64,000 nucleotides of DNA from Planctomycetaceae bacterium (lineage in GTDB: Bacteria; Planctomycetota; Planctomycetia; Pirellulales; Pirellulaceae), in NCBI GenBank assembly GCA_020638975.1, contig JACKHN010000006.1:186001-250000 (forward strand), written 5' to 3'. How positions within the stretch are numbered: position 1 is the stretch's first letter; every line of letters begins with the position of its first letter. The translations under genes and the position numbers were made by a program. Under the pieces are notes generated by a model, which saw only the letters and a program-made list of their open reading frames with translations, was not told the origin of the DNA and searched no databases. Positions 8,488-17,161 of the stretch are shown piece by piece.

Positions 8488-9687
8488 CTATTCGCTGGCA
8501 GACAGGGTGACCGGAACGTCTAGCTCGCGATTGTCTCGCATGACTCGAATGACGATTCGGTCTCCCGGTTGCTTACTCTCGACGACGTCTTGGAACTGAT
8601 CGCCCGTTGACACGGGAACGCCATCGACCGAGATAATTCGATCCGCCTTTTCACGATCCACGTACGTTCGCTCGTAAACAAAGGGGCCGCGTTGTTCCTT
8701 CTGGGTCACCACCTCGAATCCTCGCAAACCGGCCCGAGCCGCTGGACCACCAGGTGCGACGTCAATAATCACCAATCCGCGTTCCGTCTCATAAACGCTG
8801 ACGATGCCGATCACCGGACGGATGACTCGGCCATGTTCGATCAACTGCGGAATAACTCGTCGGATCGTGTTGACCGGAATCGAGAAGCCAACTCCCGTGT
8901 TCTCGCCACTCTGGCTGGGATTCACAATGGCGGTATTCATACCTACAAGCTCGGCATGCGAGTTCAGCAACGGCCCACCCGAGTTGCCGCTGTTTAACGC
9001 CGCGTCGATTTGGATGATCGACTTCATTTGACGACCGGTCTTTGACGGGATCGCACGATTCAGGCTCGATACGACTCCGACAGTCAACGTTCGCTCCAAA
9101 CCAAAAGGATTGCCGATGGCGAGAATCTTTTGTCCGACGCGCAGCCGGCTGGAGTCGCCAAGCTGAACAGGATAGAGCGACTTTTGAGGCGCATTGATTT
9201 TGAGGACCGCGATATCGTTCGGCGGATCTTTACCGATCAACCCGGCCTCATAGGTCTCGCCGTTAAACAGCGTCACGCGCACCTCGCGAGCACCTTCGAT
9301 AACGTGATAGTTCGTCAAAATATGCCCTTGCATGTCGAGGACCGACCCTGAGCCCTCGCCCGCAGCGGGAACCTCTGTCATAAAGAAACCGCCAGGTCGC
9401 GTCGTGCGCGTGGTGATATGAACGACGCTTCGATTGACGCGATCGTACACCTTGATGTTGACCAGTTCGTCGGGCGTGTACTCGTCGTCAGTGGCAACGT
9501 CTCCGCCAGGCACCGTCCGTGAACGAATTGCGGGACTCGTATCGTCAATCAACGTAGTCCCAAACTCGGTCTTTCGGTCAGCATCTTGGGCGACCACGAT
9601 CGACTCGGAGAGATCACTCACCAGCCAGAACGCTAGCATCGCACCGGCAAACGCCGAGCAAGCACAAACAAAAACGTACTTCTTCAT
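8488..9687 (-). CDS. HtrA/DegP-like trypsin-type serine protease with PDZ domain
   Basis: This envelope protease of about 399 residues has an N-terminal membrane-anchor or signal segment (residues 5-24). The S1C protease domain shows the full catalytic triad: His128 in LTNYHVIEG, Asp158 in PNDIAVLK and Ser236 in NSGNSGGPL. One PDZ domain follows (about 295-395; GPAARAGLRGFEVV, RIISVDGVPVSTGDQF). HtrA proteins degrade or refold misfolded periplasmic proteins. The length suits a one-PDZ, DegS-like architecture, although a stress-sensor role cannot be assigned from sequence alone. The gene stands alone: upstream is the divergently oriented acyltransferase, and downstream is a hairpin spacer. The first ATG gives a good leader and is kept as the start. 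Confidence 0.95.
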   Translation of the reverse strand: MKKYVFVCACSAFAGAMLAFWLVSDLSESIVVAQDADRKTEFGTTLIDDTSPAIRSRTVPGGDVATDDEYTPDELVNIKVYDRVNRSVVHITTRTTRPGGFFMTEVPAAGEGSGSVLDMQGHILTNYHVIEGAREVRVTLFNGETYEAGLIGKDPPNDIAVLKINAPQKSLYPVQLGDSSRLRVGQKILAIGNPFGLERTLTVGVVSSLNRAIPSKTGRQMKSIIQIDAALNSGNSGGPLLNSHAELVGMNTAIVNPSQSGENTGVGFSIPVNTIRRVIPQLIEHGRVIRPVIGIVSVYETERGLVIIDVAPGGPAARAGLRGFEVVTQKEQRGPFVYERTYVDREKADRIISVDGVPVSTGDQFQDVVESKQPGDRIVIRVMRDNRELDVPVTLSASE

Positions 9688-9962
9688 AGCAGACTCCCGA
9701 AAATCGCAGCGGCAAAAAGCCCGTCATTCTTCGAAAACATAAGCAATCTGTTCTTCGCGGGCGAGAGCAATGCTATTGGCACCGCCCCGAATTGTTCGCA
9801 GACCGCCGGTTGCTATTCCCACAACTGAATCTTCGTGCGAAACTCCCACCCACTTGTGAGAGGTACGCTCCAAAGTCAGCTAGGGTTCGGCAGTGGTGCG
9901 AACGCAATCCAACAAGAGCGTCGAGCGAGAGTTGTCAGTACGAAAACGCTGAAGGAACGGCA

Positions 9963-10889
9963 GTGAGCTTTAGATCCCTAACCGATTGGCTAGCGTACTG
10001 CGCGGTGCGCGTCGTGGTATGCATCGTCCAATCGATGCGAATCGAAACTTGTCATGCCATCGCGAGGATGGCGGCACTATTGCTCAACGACGTTTTTCGC
10101 CTGCGGGGAGCTGTCGTCGAAGACAACCTTAGGCATGTGTTCTCGGAATTGACCGCGAAGGAGCGCCATGCGATCTCGCGTCAGATGTGGGAGCATTTGT
10201 TCTTAATGGTGTGCGAGATTGCTCACGCACCACGTAAGATCCATCGCGGCAACTGGCGTGACCACATCACGTTCCAGGGGCAGCGAAGACTTGTTCAATG
10301 TTTACTCGATCCCCGCCCTATCGTCTTGGTGACTGGTCACTTCGGCAATTTCGAGCTAGGTGGTTTTATCACCGGGTTGCTCGGATTCCCCAGCTTCACG
10401 GTGGCTCGAACGCTCGACAATCGATACCTCGATCGTTATATCAATCGCTTCCGAGGCGCACATGGCCAATTCATTTTGCCCAAGCAGGGGAGCTCGGCGC
10501 AAGTAAAAGCCGTCCTCGATAGTGGAGGAGTCTTGTCGCTGCTGGGCGATCAACACGCGGGGCCGAAAGGTTGTTGGGTGGAATTTCTCGGTCGACCAGC
10601 CTCTTGTCACAAGGCAATCGCGTTGTTCCCCATGACGAGCGGCGCGCCGATGATCGCCGCCGCGACGACGCGACAGGGTGCCCCTATGAAATTCAAGATA
10701 AGTTTTTTGGGTGTTCTCGACCCAGCCGAATCGCCGGCGCTTGTCAGCAGCGTGTCGAGCGTGACAAGCTGGTACAACGATCGTTTGGGGGAAGCTATTC
10801 GGCTCGTTCCGCACCAATATTGGTGGGTACACCGTCGCTGGAAGGGAACTCCTCCGAAGCGAATGCTTGCACGTCGTCGGGCCGCGTAG
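9963..10889 (+). CDS. LpxL/HtrB-like lipid A (lauroyl) acyltransferase family protein
   Basis: The protein is about 308 residues, the usual length of LpxL/LpxM enzymes, which add secondary acyl chains to lipid A from acyl-ACP at the inner membrane. GTG 9963 is chosen because GAAGGAA lies just upstream. An open frame continues 57 codons further 5' but contains no recognisable domain. The central motif GHFGNFELGG carries the HX4E catalytic pair of the family, and GGVLSLLGDQHAG corresponds to the conserved downstream block. A hydrophobic N-terminal segment (YCAVRVVVCIVQSM) would anchor it. The presence of lpxC and lpxA at 29-31 kb supports a lipid A role, but the gene is not in that cluster. A mannosyltransferase-type acyltransferase relative remains possible. 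Confidence 0.85.
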   Translation: MSFRSLTDWLAYCAVRVVVCIVQSMRIETCHAIARMAALLLNDVFRLRGAVVEDNLRHVFSELTAKERHAISRQMWEHLFLMVCEIAHAPRKIHRGNWRDHITFQGQRRLVQCLLDPRPIVLVTGHFGNFELGGFITGLLGFPSFTVARTLDNRYLDRYINRFRGAHGQFILPKQGSSAQVKAVLDSGGVLSLLGDQHAGPKGCWVEFLGRPASCHKAIALFPMTSGAPMIAAATTRQGAPMKFKISFLGVLDPAESPALVSSVSSVTSWYNDRLGEAIRLVPHQYWWVHRRWKGTPPKRMLARRRAA

Positions 10890-10989
10890 TCGTACTCTAC
10901 CGCCTGTCAAAGTTTCGCGCATCGATGTAAGCTGAAGTCAAACATCTTGTCGGTCAAAAACTTGTCACTCCGTTCTTGCCCCACGCATC

Positions 10990-11301
10990 ATGTCGAACTG
11001 GATTCGAATCGCGTCTGTCGAAGAATGCTCGCCCGGCAACGCCTGCGAACTCGTCGCGGGAGATCGGATCATCGCCCTGTTCAATGTTGACGGCGAGTTC
11101 CACGCTCTGGACGGCATCTGTCCACACCAAGGCGGCCCGCTGGGCAAAGGGAAGCTGACCGGTTGCATCGTGACGTGCCCGTGGCATGGGTGGCAGTTCG
11201 ATGTACAAACAGGACAACACCAGACGAGCGTTTCACTGCTCCATAGCAAGTTCCCGGTGAAGGTAGAAGGAGATAGCGTCCTTGTGGACCTCGACGCATG
11301 A
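10990..11301 (+). CDS. Rieske [2Fe-2S] ferredoxin-like protein
   Basis: This is a 103-residue single-domain Rieske protein. The cluster ligands are visible as CPHQGG (Cys44, His46) and CPWHGW (Cys63, His66), the normal C-x-H and C-x2-H pattern. There is no signal peptide, so it should act in the cytoplasm as an electron carrier or as a small subunit of the NirD/dioxygenase-ferredoxin type. Its stop overlaps the start of the GNAT gene by 4 nt (ATGA), so the two are translationally coupled. No oxygenase or nitrite reductase lies nearby, so the partner is unknown. Confidence 0.93.
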   Translation: MSNWIRIASVEECSPGNACELVAGDRIIALFNVDGEFHALDGICPHQGGPLGKGKLTGCIVTCPWHGWQFDVQTGQHQTSVSLLHSKFPVKVEGDSVLVDLDA

Positions 11302-12257
11302 TCCACTACCGCCCGTTTTTAAACTGTGATCCGCCCGCGATTGCCGAGATCTGGCGAAGCCAACCGCTGTCGACCGCGTTCATCCAGACGATGACGCCCG
11401 CAGTTCTCGACGACATGGTCTTCGCCAGCCCGTTCTTTGATAGGCATGGTTTGATTCTTGCGGTCCAAGATGGCAAACCGGTCGGATTCGTTCACGCAGG
11501 TTTCGGTCCGAACGCGGAACTGACGGGGATCGATCATGCGAACGGTGCTACTGCACTGTTGCTCGTCTCGCCTCATCGCGACCGAGAGGCAATTGCACAA
11601 GAACTCCTGTCGCGAGCCGAACAATACCTACGCGAGCGCGGGGCAACGACCTTGTACGGTGGCGCGACGAAAACGCTGGCACCATTCTACTTCGGCTTGT
11701 ACGGCGGCAGTCAGTTGTCCGGCATCTTGGCATCCGACGCCGCTGGCGCAGAAGTGTTTCGGACAGCGGGCTACAGCGAAGCAACGCACTCACGGATATT
11801 TCGTCGAGATCTAACCGGCTTCCGTCCGCCGGTCGACCGCGAGTTGATGCAGATTCGTCGGCAATATCAGCTCGTGAAACAAACCGATTCGCTTCCTCGC
11901 GATTGGTGGGAAGCGTGTGGGTTTGCAGCCATCGATCGGCTGGACTTCGTCCTGCTGCCCAAGACGAATGGGACCCCGGTCGCCGAAGCACGGCTATGGG
12001 ATATCGAACCGATGGCCAGTTCGTGGGGAGTTCATGCCATGGGTTTTGTCGAGATGGTAGTGTCGCCTGCCGCCAATGAGTGTGCGATGGCGACACATTT
12101 CATCAGCGAGATCTTTCGTCAGCTTCAAGGGTGCGGAATCACGCTCGTTGAATTCGCCGTTCCGACCGGCGACGCGTTGGGCATCGAGGTGTGTCAAAAG
12201 CTCAGCTTTGAAGAAGTCGACCAGGGTGTTCTGTTCACCAAACCAGCGGCTCTTTAA
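11298..12257 (+). CDS. GNAT-family acetyltransferase-like protein
   Basis: The protein is about 319 residues and contains at least one GNAT domain in the N-terminal half (MIHYRPFLNCDPPAIAEIW; LILAVQDGKPVGFVHAGF; LLLVSPHRDREAIAQELLSRAEQYLRERGATTLYGG). The C-terminal half (WGVHAMGFVEMVVSPAANECAMATHFISEIF...LVEFAVPTGDALGIEVCQKLSFE) looks like a second, diverged GNAT fold, which would account for the double length. The start codon overlaps the Rieske gene stop (ATGA), so the pair forms one operon. The substrate is unknown. Confidence 0.85.
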   Translation: MIHYRPFLNCDPPAIAEIWRSQPLSTAFIQTMTPAVLDDMVFASPFFDRHGLILAVQDGKPVGFVHAGFGPNAELTGIDHANGATALLLVSPHRDREAIAQELLSRAEQYLRERGATTLYGGATKTLAPFYFGLYGGSQLSGILASDAAGAEVFRTAGYSEATHSRIFRRDLTGFRPPVDRELMQIRRQYQLVKQTDSLPRDWWEACGFAAIDRLDFVLLPKTNGTPVAEARLWDIEPMASSWGVHAMGFVEMVVSPAANECAMATHFISEIFRQLQGCGITLVEFAVPTGDALGIEVCQKLSFEEVDQGVLFTKPAAL

Positions 12258-12339
12258 ATCCATGTAGACACGAACGCGAAACTCGCGACACTATAACCTT
12301 GCAGGCACCAGTGATTTAGCTTCGATATGGGAGGTTCTC

Positions 12340-13587
12340 ATGGACCGAGTCGTTACAGTTGTTTTAGCGGGGGGAAAAGGAACGCGACTCGAACCGCTGA
12401 CGCGCGATCGTGCGAAGCCGGCCGTCCCGTTCGGCGGCGCGTACCGGATTATTGACTTTACTTTGTCGAATTGCTTGAACAGCGGTCTGAAAAAGATCCT
12501 TGTGTTGACGCAGTACAAAGCGATGAGCCTCGACCGGCACATCAACGTGGGCTGGCGGAAGTTGTTCTGCTGGGAGTTGGGAGACTTTATCGACGTTGTT
12601 CCGCCCCAACAACGGATCGACGAGAATTGGTATCGCGGGACGGCGGATGCCGTGTACCAAAATATTTACGCCATCGAGAAAGAAGATCCAGATCACGTTG
12701 TCATCTTGGCGGGCGATCATGTCTACAAGATGGATTACAGCAAGATGGTCGACTTCCACAAAGAGAATAACGCGGACGTCACCGTTGCCGCGTTGCAGGT
12801 TCCCGTCGAGACCGCAGCTGGGCAGTTCGGTGTGATGGAGGCAGAGGCCGATTCGAGGATCGTTGGTTTTCAGGAGAAGCCGAAGATTCCCAAGCCCATG
12901 CCGGGCGACAACACACAATGTCTCGCCTCGATGGGCATCTACGTCTTTTCGGCTCGATTTATGTACGAGCAATTGTGTCAGAACGCAGCCCAATCGAACG
13001 CCGGTCATGACTTCGGCCACAACATCATCCCTTCGATCATCGACTCGCATCGCGTCTTTGCGTTTCCGTTCCGCGACGAGAACCAAAAGTCGGAGGCGTA
13101 CTGGCGAGATGTCGGGACGTTGGATGCCTACTACGAAGCGAACATGGACCTCGTGCACGTTGATCCGTTGCTGAACGTGTACGACGATTCCTGGCCCATT
13201 TGGACACATCGTCCCAATGTTCCCCCACCGAAGTTCGTTTTCGCCGAAGAGATCGTAGACGGTCGTCGCGGTCAGGCGCTTGATAGTGTCGTTTGTGCGG
13301 GATCGATTCTTTCCGGAGGGAGCGTCCAGGGCTCGATCATTGGATCACAATGTCGCATTAACAGCTATGCGCACGTCGAAGACTCGATACTTTTCGATTT
13401 CGTCAATGTTGGTCGGCACGCGAGGATCCGGCGGGCGATCATTGACAAAGGCGTCAACATTCCTCAGGGAATCGAGATTGGCTTTGATCACGAAGAAGAC
13501 CGCCGACGCGGCTTTACGGTGAGCGAGAACGGGATTGTCGTCATTGGAAAGAGCGCGGGATCGGAGAATCTGTTCGAGGCCGCTTAA
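12340..13587 (+). CDS. glgC: Glucose-1-phosphate adenylyltransferase (ADP-glucose pyrophosphorylase)
   Basis: GlgC makes ADP-glucose from glucose-1-phosphate and ATP, the committed step of bacterial glycogen synthesis. The protein is 415 residues, close to the family norm. The N-terminal nucleotidyltransferase signature is VVLAGGKGTRLEPLTRDRAKPAVPFGG, followed by IIDFTLSNCLNSG, WYRGTADAVYQN and VVILAGDHVYKMDY. The C-terminal part (VCAGSILSGGSVQGSIIGSQCRINSYAHVEDSI) is the left-handed beta-helix. Allosteric control by glycolytic intermediates is typical of the family but cannot be read here. GGAGG sits 6-9 nt before the ATG. No other glycogen genes are adjacent. Confidence 0.97.
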   Translation: MDRVVTVVLAGGKGTRLEPLTRDRAKPAVPFGGAYRIIDFTLSNCLNSGLKKILVLTQYKAMSLDRHINVGWRKLFCWELGDFIDVVPPQQRIDENWYRGTADAVYQNIYAIEKEDPDHVVILAGDHVYKMDYSKMVDFHKENNADVTVAALQVPVETAAGQFGVMEAEADSRIVGFQEKPKIPKPMPGDNTQCLASMGIYVFSARFMYEQLCQNAAQSNAGHDFGHNIIPSIIDSHRVFAFPFRDENQKSEAYWRDVGTLDAYYEANMDLVHVDPLLNVYDDSWPIWTHRPNVPPPKFVFAEEIVDGRRGQALDSVVCAGSILSGGSVQGSIIGSQCRINSYAHVEDSILFDFVNVGRHARIRRAIIDKGVNIPQGIEIGFDHEEDRRRGFTVSENGIVVIGKSAGSENLFEAA

Positions 13588-13665
13588 TCGGCGTGGGGCT
13601 TGCTTTTTGTTCGGATATCGAGCCAAATAGAGAGGTCGGGGGCTCCGATACCGAAAGACAAAGTG

Positions 13666-14901
13666 ATGCAACTGTCACCGTGGCACTTCGACCACAAGCC
13701 GTGGTATGGATGGTCGATCTCGACCGTGATTCATCTCTCTCTCGTAATCGCAGTTTCTTTGTTGCTGATGCCCAGCGGCGATGGTACTTCCGAGCTGTTG
13801 GAAGTTGAAATTACTTTCGAGGACATCGGTGCCGACTTGGTGGCGTTGGAATCGTTCACCGCTGAGTTAGATAGCCTCGAAGACGATGTCGCGCACGACG
13901 ACGACTCGGCGTCGATTTTCGAGGAGACGGACCCGCTCGAGATTTCCTCGCCACTCGAAACCTTAGCAATTGAAAACGCGGACGGCACGGGCGGCGATGG
14001 TTCGTCCACAGCCGCCCGCAGCGGGCACAGCGGAGGCGCTGGACAGACGTCGTTCTTTGGAACCGTCGCGCAAGGCAACAGCTTTGTCTATATTCTCGAT
14101 GTATCGCCCAGCATGAACGCGCGACATGGCAAACGACTGGAACGAGCCGTTCTGGAGTTGCTTCAATCCTTGGACCAACTGACCGAGAAGCAACGCTTCT
14201 ATGTCCTCGTGTTTGGCTGGCAGACGAAGAAGATGTTCTCCGGCGAACAAATCTTTCCAAGCCCCATTCCGGCGAGTCTTGAGAACAAGCAACGACTTCG
14301 TGATTGGCTCGCCCAGATCCAAACCATTTCTGGAACCGATCCACGCAAAGCCCTGGAGTTTGGTTTGGCCCTGAATCCAAGTGCGATCTTCTTTCTTTCG
14401 GATGGCGAGTTTAATAAGCCAGATCGGAGTAAGTTCTTTGGCGACGAAAGCGACGAAGCCGAAGACGTTATCGCCGCCGGAAACTCGAACGCGATTCCGA
14501 TCCATACGGTCGCATTCGAGGATCATTCCTGCGAAGCTCGGATGAATGGCATTGCCAAGATGACCAACGGCCAGCATCGCTTCGTTCCTGCGCCGGACCC
14601 GCGTGAATCCATGTCGTCTGCGCCTCATGTCAGTAAAGAGTTCAGGAAGACGGTCGGTAGTTTTGTGTTTGGCGAAGGCGGCGTCGCGTCAGCTGGTACA
14701 GAAATGATTGCAAGTTCGGTCGACCAAGTGGTCGAAGCTCGTGCCATGTATCGACTTCAACTTGCCAAGATGTTAGAAGAAACATCCAAGCCTTCGATGG
14801 CTCGTCGCTATTATGAACGCGTCGCGCAAGAGTACCCCAATACGCAAGCGGCCAGCAAGGCGACGGCATCTCTGAAAAAGTTGAGCGACGACGGTGGCTA
14901 G
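13666..14901 (+). CDS. Membrane-anchored von Willebrand factor A domain protein
   Basis: The protein is about 411 residues. ATG 13666 (or the GTG one codon upstream) is preferred over an upstream in-frame start, because the N-terminus then reads MQLSPWHFDHKPWYG followed by one transmembrane helix (about residues 17-36, TVIHLSLVIAVSLLLM). An acidic Ser/Glu/Asp-rich linker follows. The vWA domain (about 135-310) starts FVYILDVSPSMN with the MIDAS DxSxS (Asp145, Ser147, Ser149), and IFFLSDGEF supplies a later metal-site Asp. The C-terminus (AMYRLQLAKMLEETSKPSMARRYYERVAQEYPNTQAA) looks like a TPR-type helical pair. It may serve as a metal-dependent protein-interaction module in the envelope. No ligand can be named. 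Confidence 0.88.
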   Translation: MQLSPWHFDHKPWYGWSISTVIHLSLVIAVSLLLMPSGDGTSELLEVEITFEDIGADLVALESFTAELDSLEDDVAHDDDSASIFEETDPLEISSPLETLAIENADGTGGDGSSTAARSGHSGGAGQTSFFGTVAQGNSFVYILDVSPSMNARHGKRLERAVLELLQSLDQLTEKQRFYVLVFGWQTKKMFSGEQIFPSPIPASLENKQRLRDWLAQIQTISGTDPRKALEFGLALNPSAIFFLSDGEFNKPDRSKFFGDESDEAEDVIAAGNSNAIPIHTVAFEDHSCEARMNGIAKMTNGQHRFVPAPDPRESMSSAPHVSKEFRKTVGSFVFGEGGVASAGTEMIASSVDQVVEARAMYRLQLAKMLEETSKPSMARRYYERVAQEYPNTQAASKATASLKKLSDDGG

Positions 14902-14973
14902 TCATTTGGAGGCTCGCGTCTTTCTAACACACAGCAAGCCACCGAACCGACACGAGCCCACACGAGGAACACC

Positions 14974-17034
14974 ATGGATCTGCGAGTCGCACTAGTATTG
15001 TCTTTGCCTTTGCTTGCACCGTTTGTCGACGGGATGTGGGGCGCCGAAGTCGCGGAAGAGATCGATGATAAAACGTTTCAACTGCGAGACGTCTTCGAAC
15101 TGGAGTTCGCCTCCGATCCGCAGATCGCACCGGATGGACGGCGGATCGTGTATGTCCGCAACTTCATGGATGTCATGAGTGACAAGCAGCGATCGAATCT
15201 GTGGATCATCAACACAGACGGTTCAGGGCATCAGCCGCTCACGACGGGGATCCGCAACGACTCATCCCCGCGCTGGTCGCCGGCTGGTGATCGCGTGATC
15301 TACCTGTCAAACCTCGACGATTCGACACAGATTTACTGTCGCTGGATCGAGACGGGTGATACGGCGCGGCTGACGAATCTAACCGCGTCGCCTAGCGAAA
15401 TGGTCTGGTCGCCCGATGGGCGGTCGATCGCGTTTTCGATGTTGCTGGAGAAAAAGTCTGATCCGTTCGTGAAACTCCCCGCCAAGCCGGAAGGTGCCGA
15501 ATGGGCCGATCCTCCAAAGTTCATTCAAAAGACTCGATATCGCTTTGACGGAGCAGGCTATTTAAAGGATGGGTTTCACCACTTGTTCGTCTTGTCGGCG
15601 GATGGCGGCTCGCCGCGGCAACTGACGCAGGGAGACTTCGATCATAGCGACACACCATCTTGGTCACGGGACAGCAAATCGCTGTTCTTCTCCGCCAATC
15701 GAAACAACGACTGGGAACTGAATCCGCTCCGCGAAGATATTTTCGAAGTCAATGTGAACAGTCGAGAGTTGCGTCGGTTGACAGATCGAGAGGGACCAGA
15801 CGTCCACCCGGTCGTTTCTCCGGACGGCACGAAGATCGCTTACCTAGGTTTTGACGACGAGTACCAGGGATACCAGATCGAGCGACTGTATGTCATGGAC
15901 CGCGATGGCAGCAACAAGCGATCGCTGACCGATGGTTTCGATCGATCGATTCAGTCGCCTCTCTGGCGGCAGGATAGTGGTGGCCTGTTCGTGACCTACG
16001 ATGATCAAGGCAATACAAAGGTTGCATTCGCTGACTTGAACGGCAACGTGGGCGAAGTGGCACATCATGTCGGCGGAACGTCGATTGGGAGACCGTACTC
16101 AAGTGGTTCTTTCTCCGTTGCGTCGGATGGACGCATCGCGTTTACGATCACGCGACCTCACCATCCAGCCGATGTCGCTGTCACGGACCCCAATGGCAAC
16201 ATTCGCCGCTTACTGGATCTGAATCAAGATCTATTGGGGCATAAGCAACTCGGTGGCGTGGAGGAATTCCGATATAAGTCGGGATTCGATAGTCGTGAGA
16301 TTCATGGGTGGATTGTGAAGCCACCTGGATTTGATCCAAGCAAAAAGTATCCGCTGATTCTCGAGATTCACGGCGGTCCGTTTGCTAACTACGGAGACCG
16401 TTTTACCGCCGAGATTCAGCTCTATGCGGCGGCGGGCTACGTCGTGGTTTACCTGAATCCCCGGGGGAGCACGAGCTATGGCCGAGAGTTCGGAAATCTG
16501 ATCCACCACGAGTATCCCGGGCACGACTTCGACGATCTCATGTCGGGCGTCGATGTAGTAATCGCGAAGGGCTATGTGGACGAAAAGAATCTATTTGTCA
16601 CCGGCGGCAGCGGAGGAGGCATCCTGACCAGTTGGATCGTTACCAAGACGGATCGCTTTCGAGCGGCGGTCGCCGCAAAACCAGTGATCAATTGGTATAG
16701 CTTTGCGCTTACGTCAGATGCCTATCCGTACTTTGCAAAATATTGGTTCCCTGGCTATCCATGGGACCAACCGCAAGAGTACTTGCGCCGATCTCCGCTA
16801 TCTTTCGTCGACAACGTGAAGACGCCGACAATGCTGATGACAGGAGAAGTCGACTACCGCACACCGATCTCCGAAGCGGAACAGTTCTATCAAGCATTGA
16901 AACTCCGCCGAATCGACACGGCGTTGGTGCGAGTCCCGGGTGCCTCCCATGGGATCGCCGCCCGCCCGAGTCATCTGATCGCGAAGGTCGCTTATATTTT
17001 GAAGTGGTTCGAAACCTACAAGCACGAGAATTAG
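14974..17034 (+). CDS. S9-family prolyl oligopeptidase-like serine peptidase (exported)
   Basis: The protein is 686 residues with a signal peptide (LRVALVLSLPLLAPFVDG). The N-terminal half is a beta-propeller of WD40/TolB-like repeats (APDGRRIVYVRN, SPAGDRVIYLSN, SPDGTKIAYLG). The C-terminal alpha/beta-hydrolase domain has the catalytic triad: Ser546 in TGGSGGG, Asp627 in GEVDYRTP and His659 in GASHGI. The length and domain order fit acylaminoacyl-peptidase/DPP-type S9 enzymes, which cleave short peptides; the propeller limits access to the active site. It probably degrades peptides in the periplasm or outside the cell. AGGAA lies close before the ATG. It is followed after 127 nt by the PQQ-like propeller gene on the same strand. 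Confidence 0.94.
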   Translation: MDLRVALVLSLPLLAPFVDGMWGAEVAEEIDDKTFQLRDVFELEFASDPQIAPDGRRIVYVRNFMDVMSDKQRSNLWIINTDGSGHQPLTTGIRNDSSPRWSPAGDRVIYLSNLDDSTQIYCRWIETGDTARLTNLTASPSEMVWSPDGRSIAFSMLLEKKSDPFVKLPAKPEGAEWADPPKFIQKTRYRFDGAGYLKDGFHHLFVLSADGGSPRQLTQGDFDHSDTPSWSRDSKSLFFSANRNNDWELNPLREDIFEVNVNSRELRRLTDREGPDVHPVVSPDGTKIAYLGFDDEYQGYQIERLYVMDRDGSNKRSLTDGFDRSIQSPLWRQDSGGLFVTYDDQGNTKVAFADLNGNVGEVAHHVGGTSIGRPYSSGSFSVASDGRIAFTITRPHHPADVAVTDPNGNIRRLLDLNQDLLGHKQLGGVEEFRYKSGFDSREIHGWIVKPPGFDPSKKYPLILEIHGGPFANYGDRFTAEIQLYAAAGYVVVYLNPRGSTSYGREFGNLIHHEYPGHDFDDLMSGVDVVIAKGYVDEKNLFVTGGSGGGILTSWIVTKTDRFRAAVAAKPVINWYSFALTSDAYPYFAKYWFPGYPWDQPQEYLRRSPLSFVDNVKTPTMLMTGEVDYRTPISEAEQFYQALKLRRIDTALVRVPGASHGIAARPSHLIAKVAYILKWFETYKHEN

Positions 17035-17161
17035 CTCGTTCGCCGACCGTGCGATTCCCCTGTGCGATGGGCGCCATGTTTGTCCAGGTAACCTGGAACG
17101 TACAATGACGCGTCGAAGTTTACGTTGAAGCTTTCTTAACCAGAAAACCGGGAGTTGATTT

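Noticed and set aside
12364..13209. A 281-residue minus-strand open frame within glgC
   Set aside because: glgC on the plus strand is certain. The antisense frame has a composition rich in Val, His, Arg and Asp and no recognisable domain.
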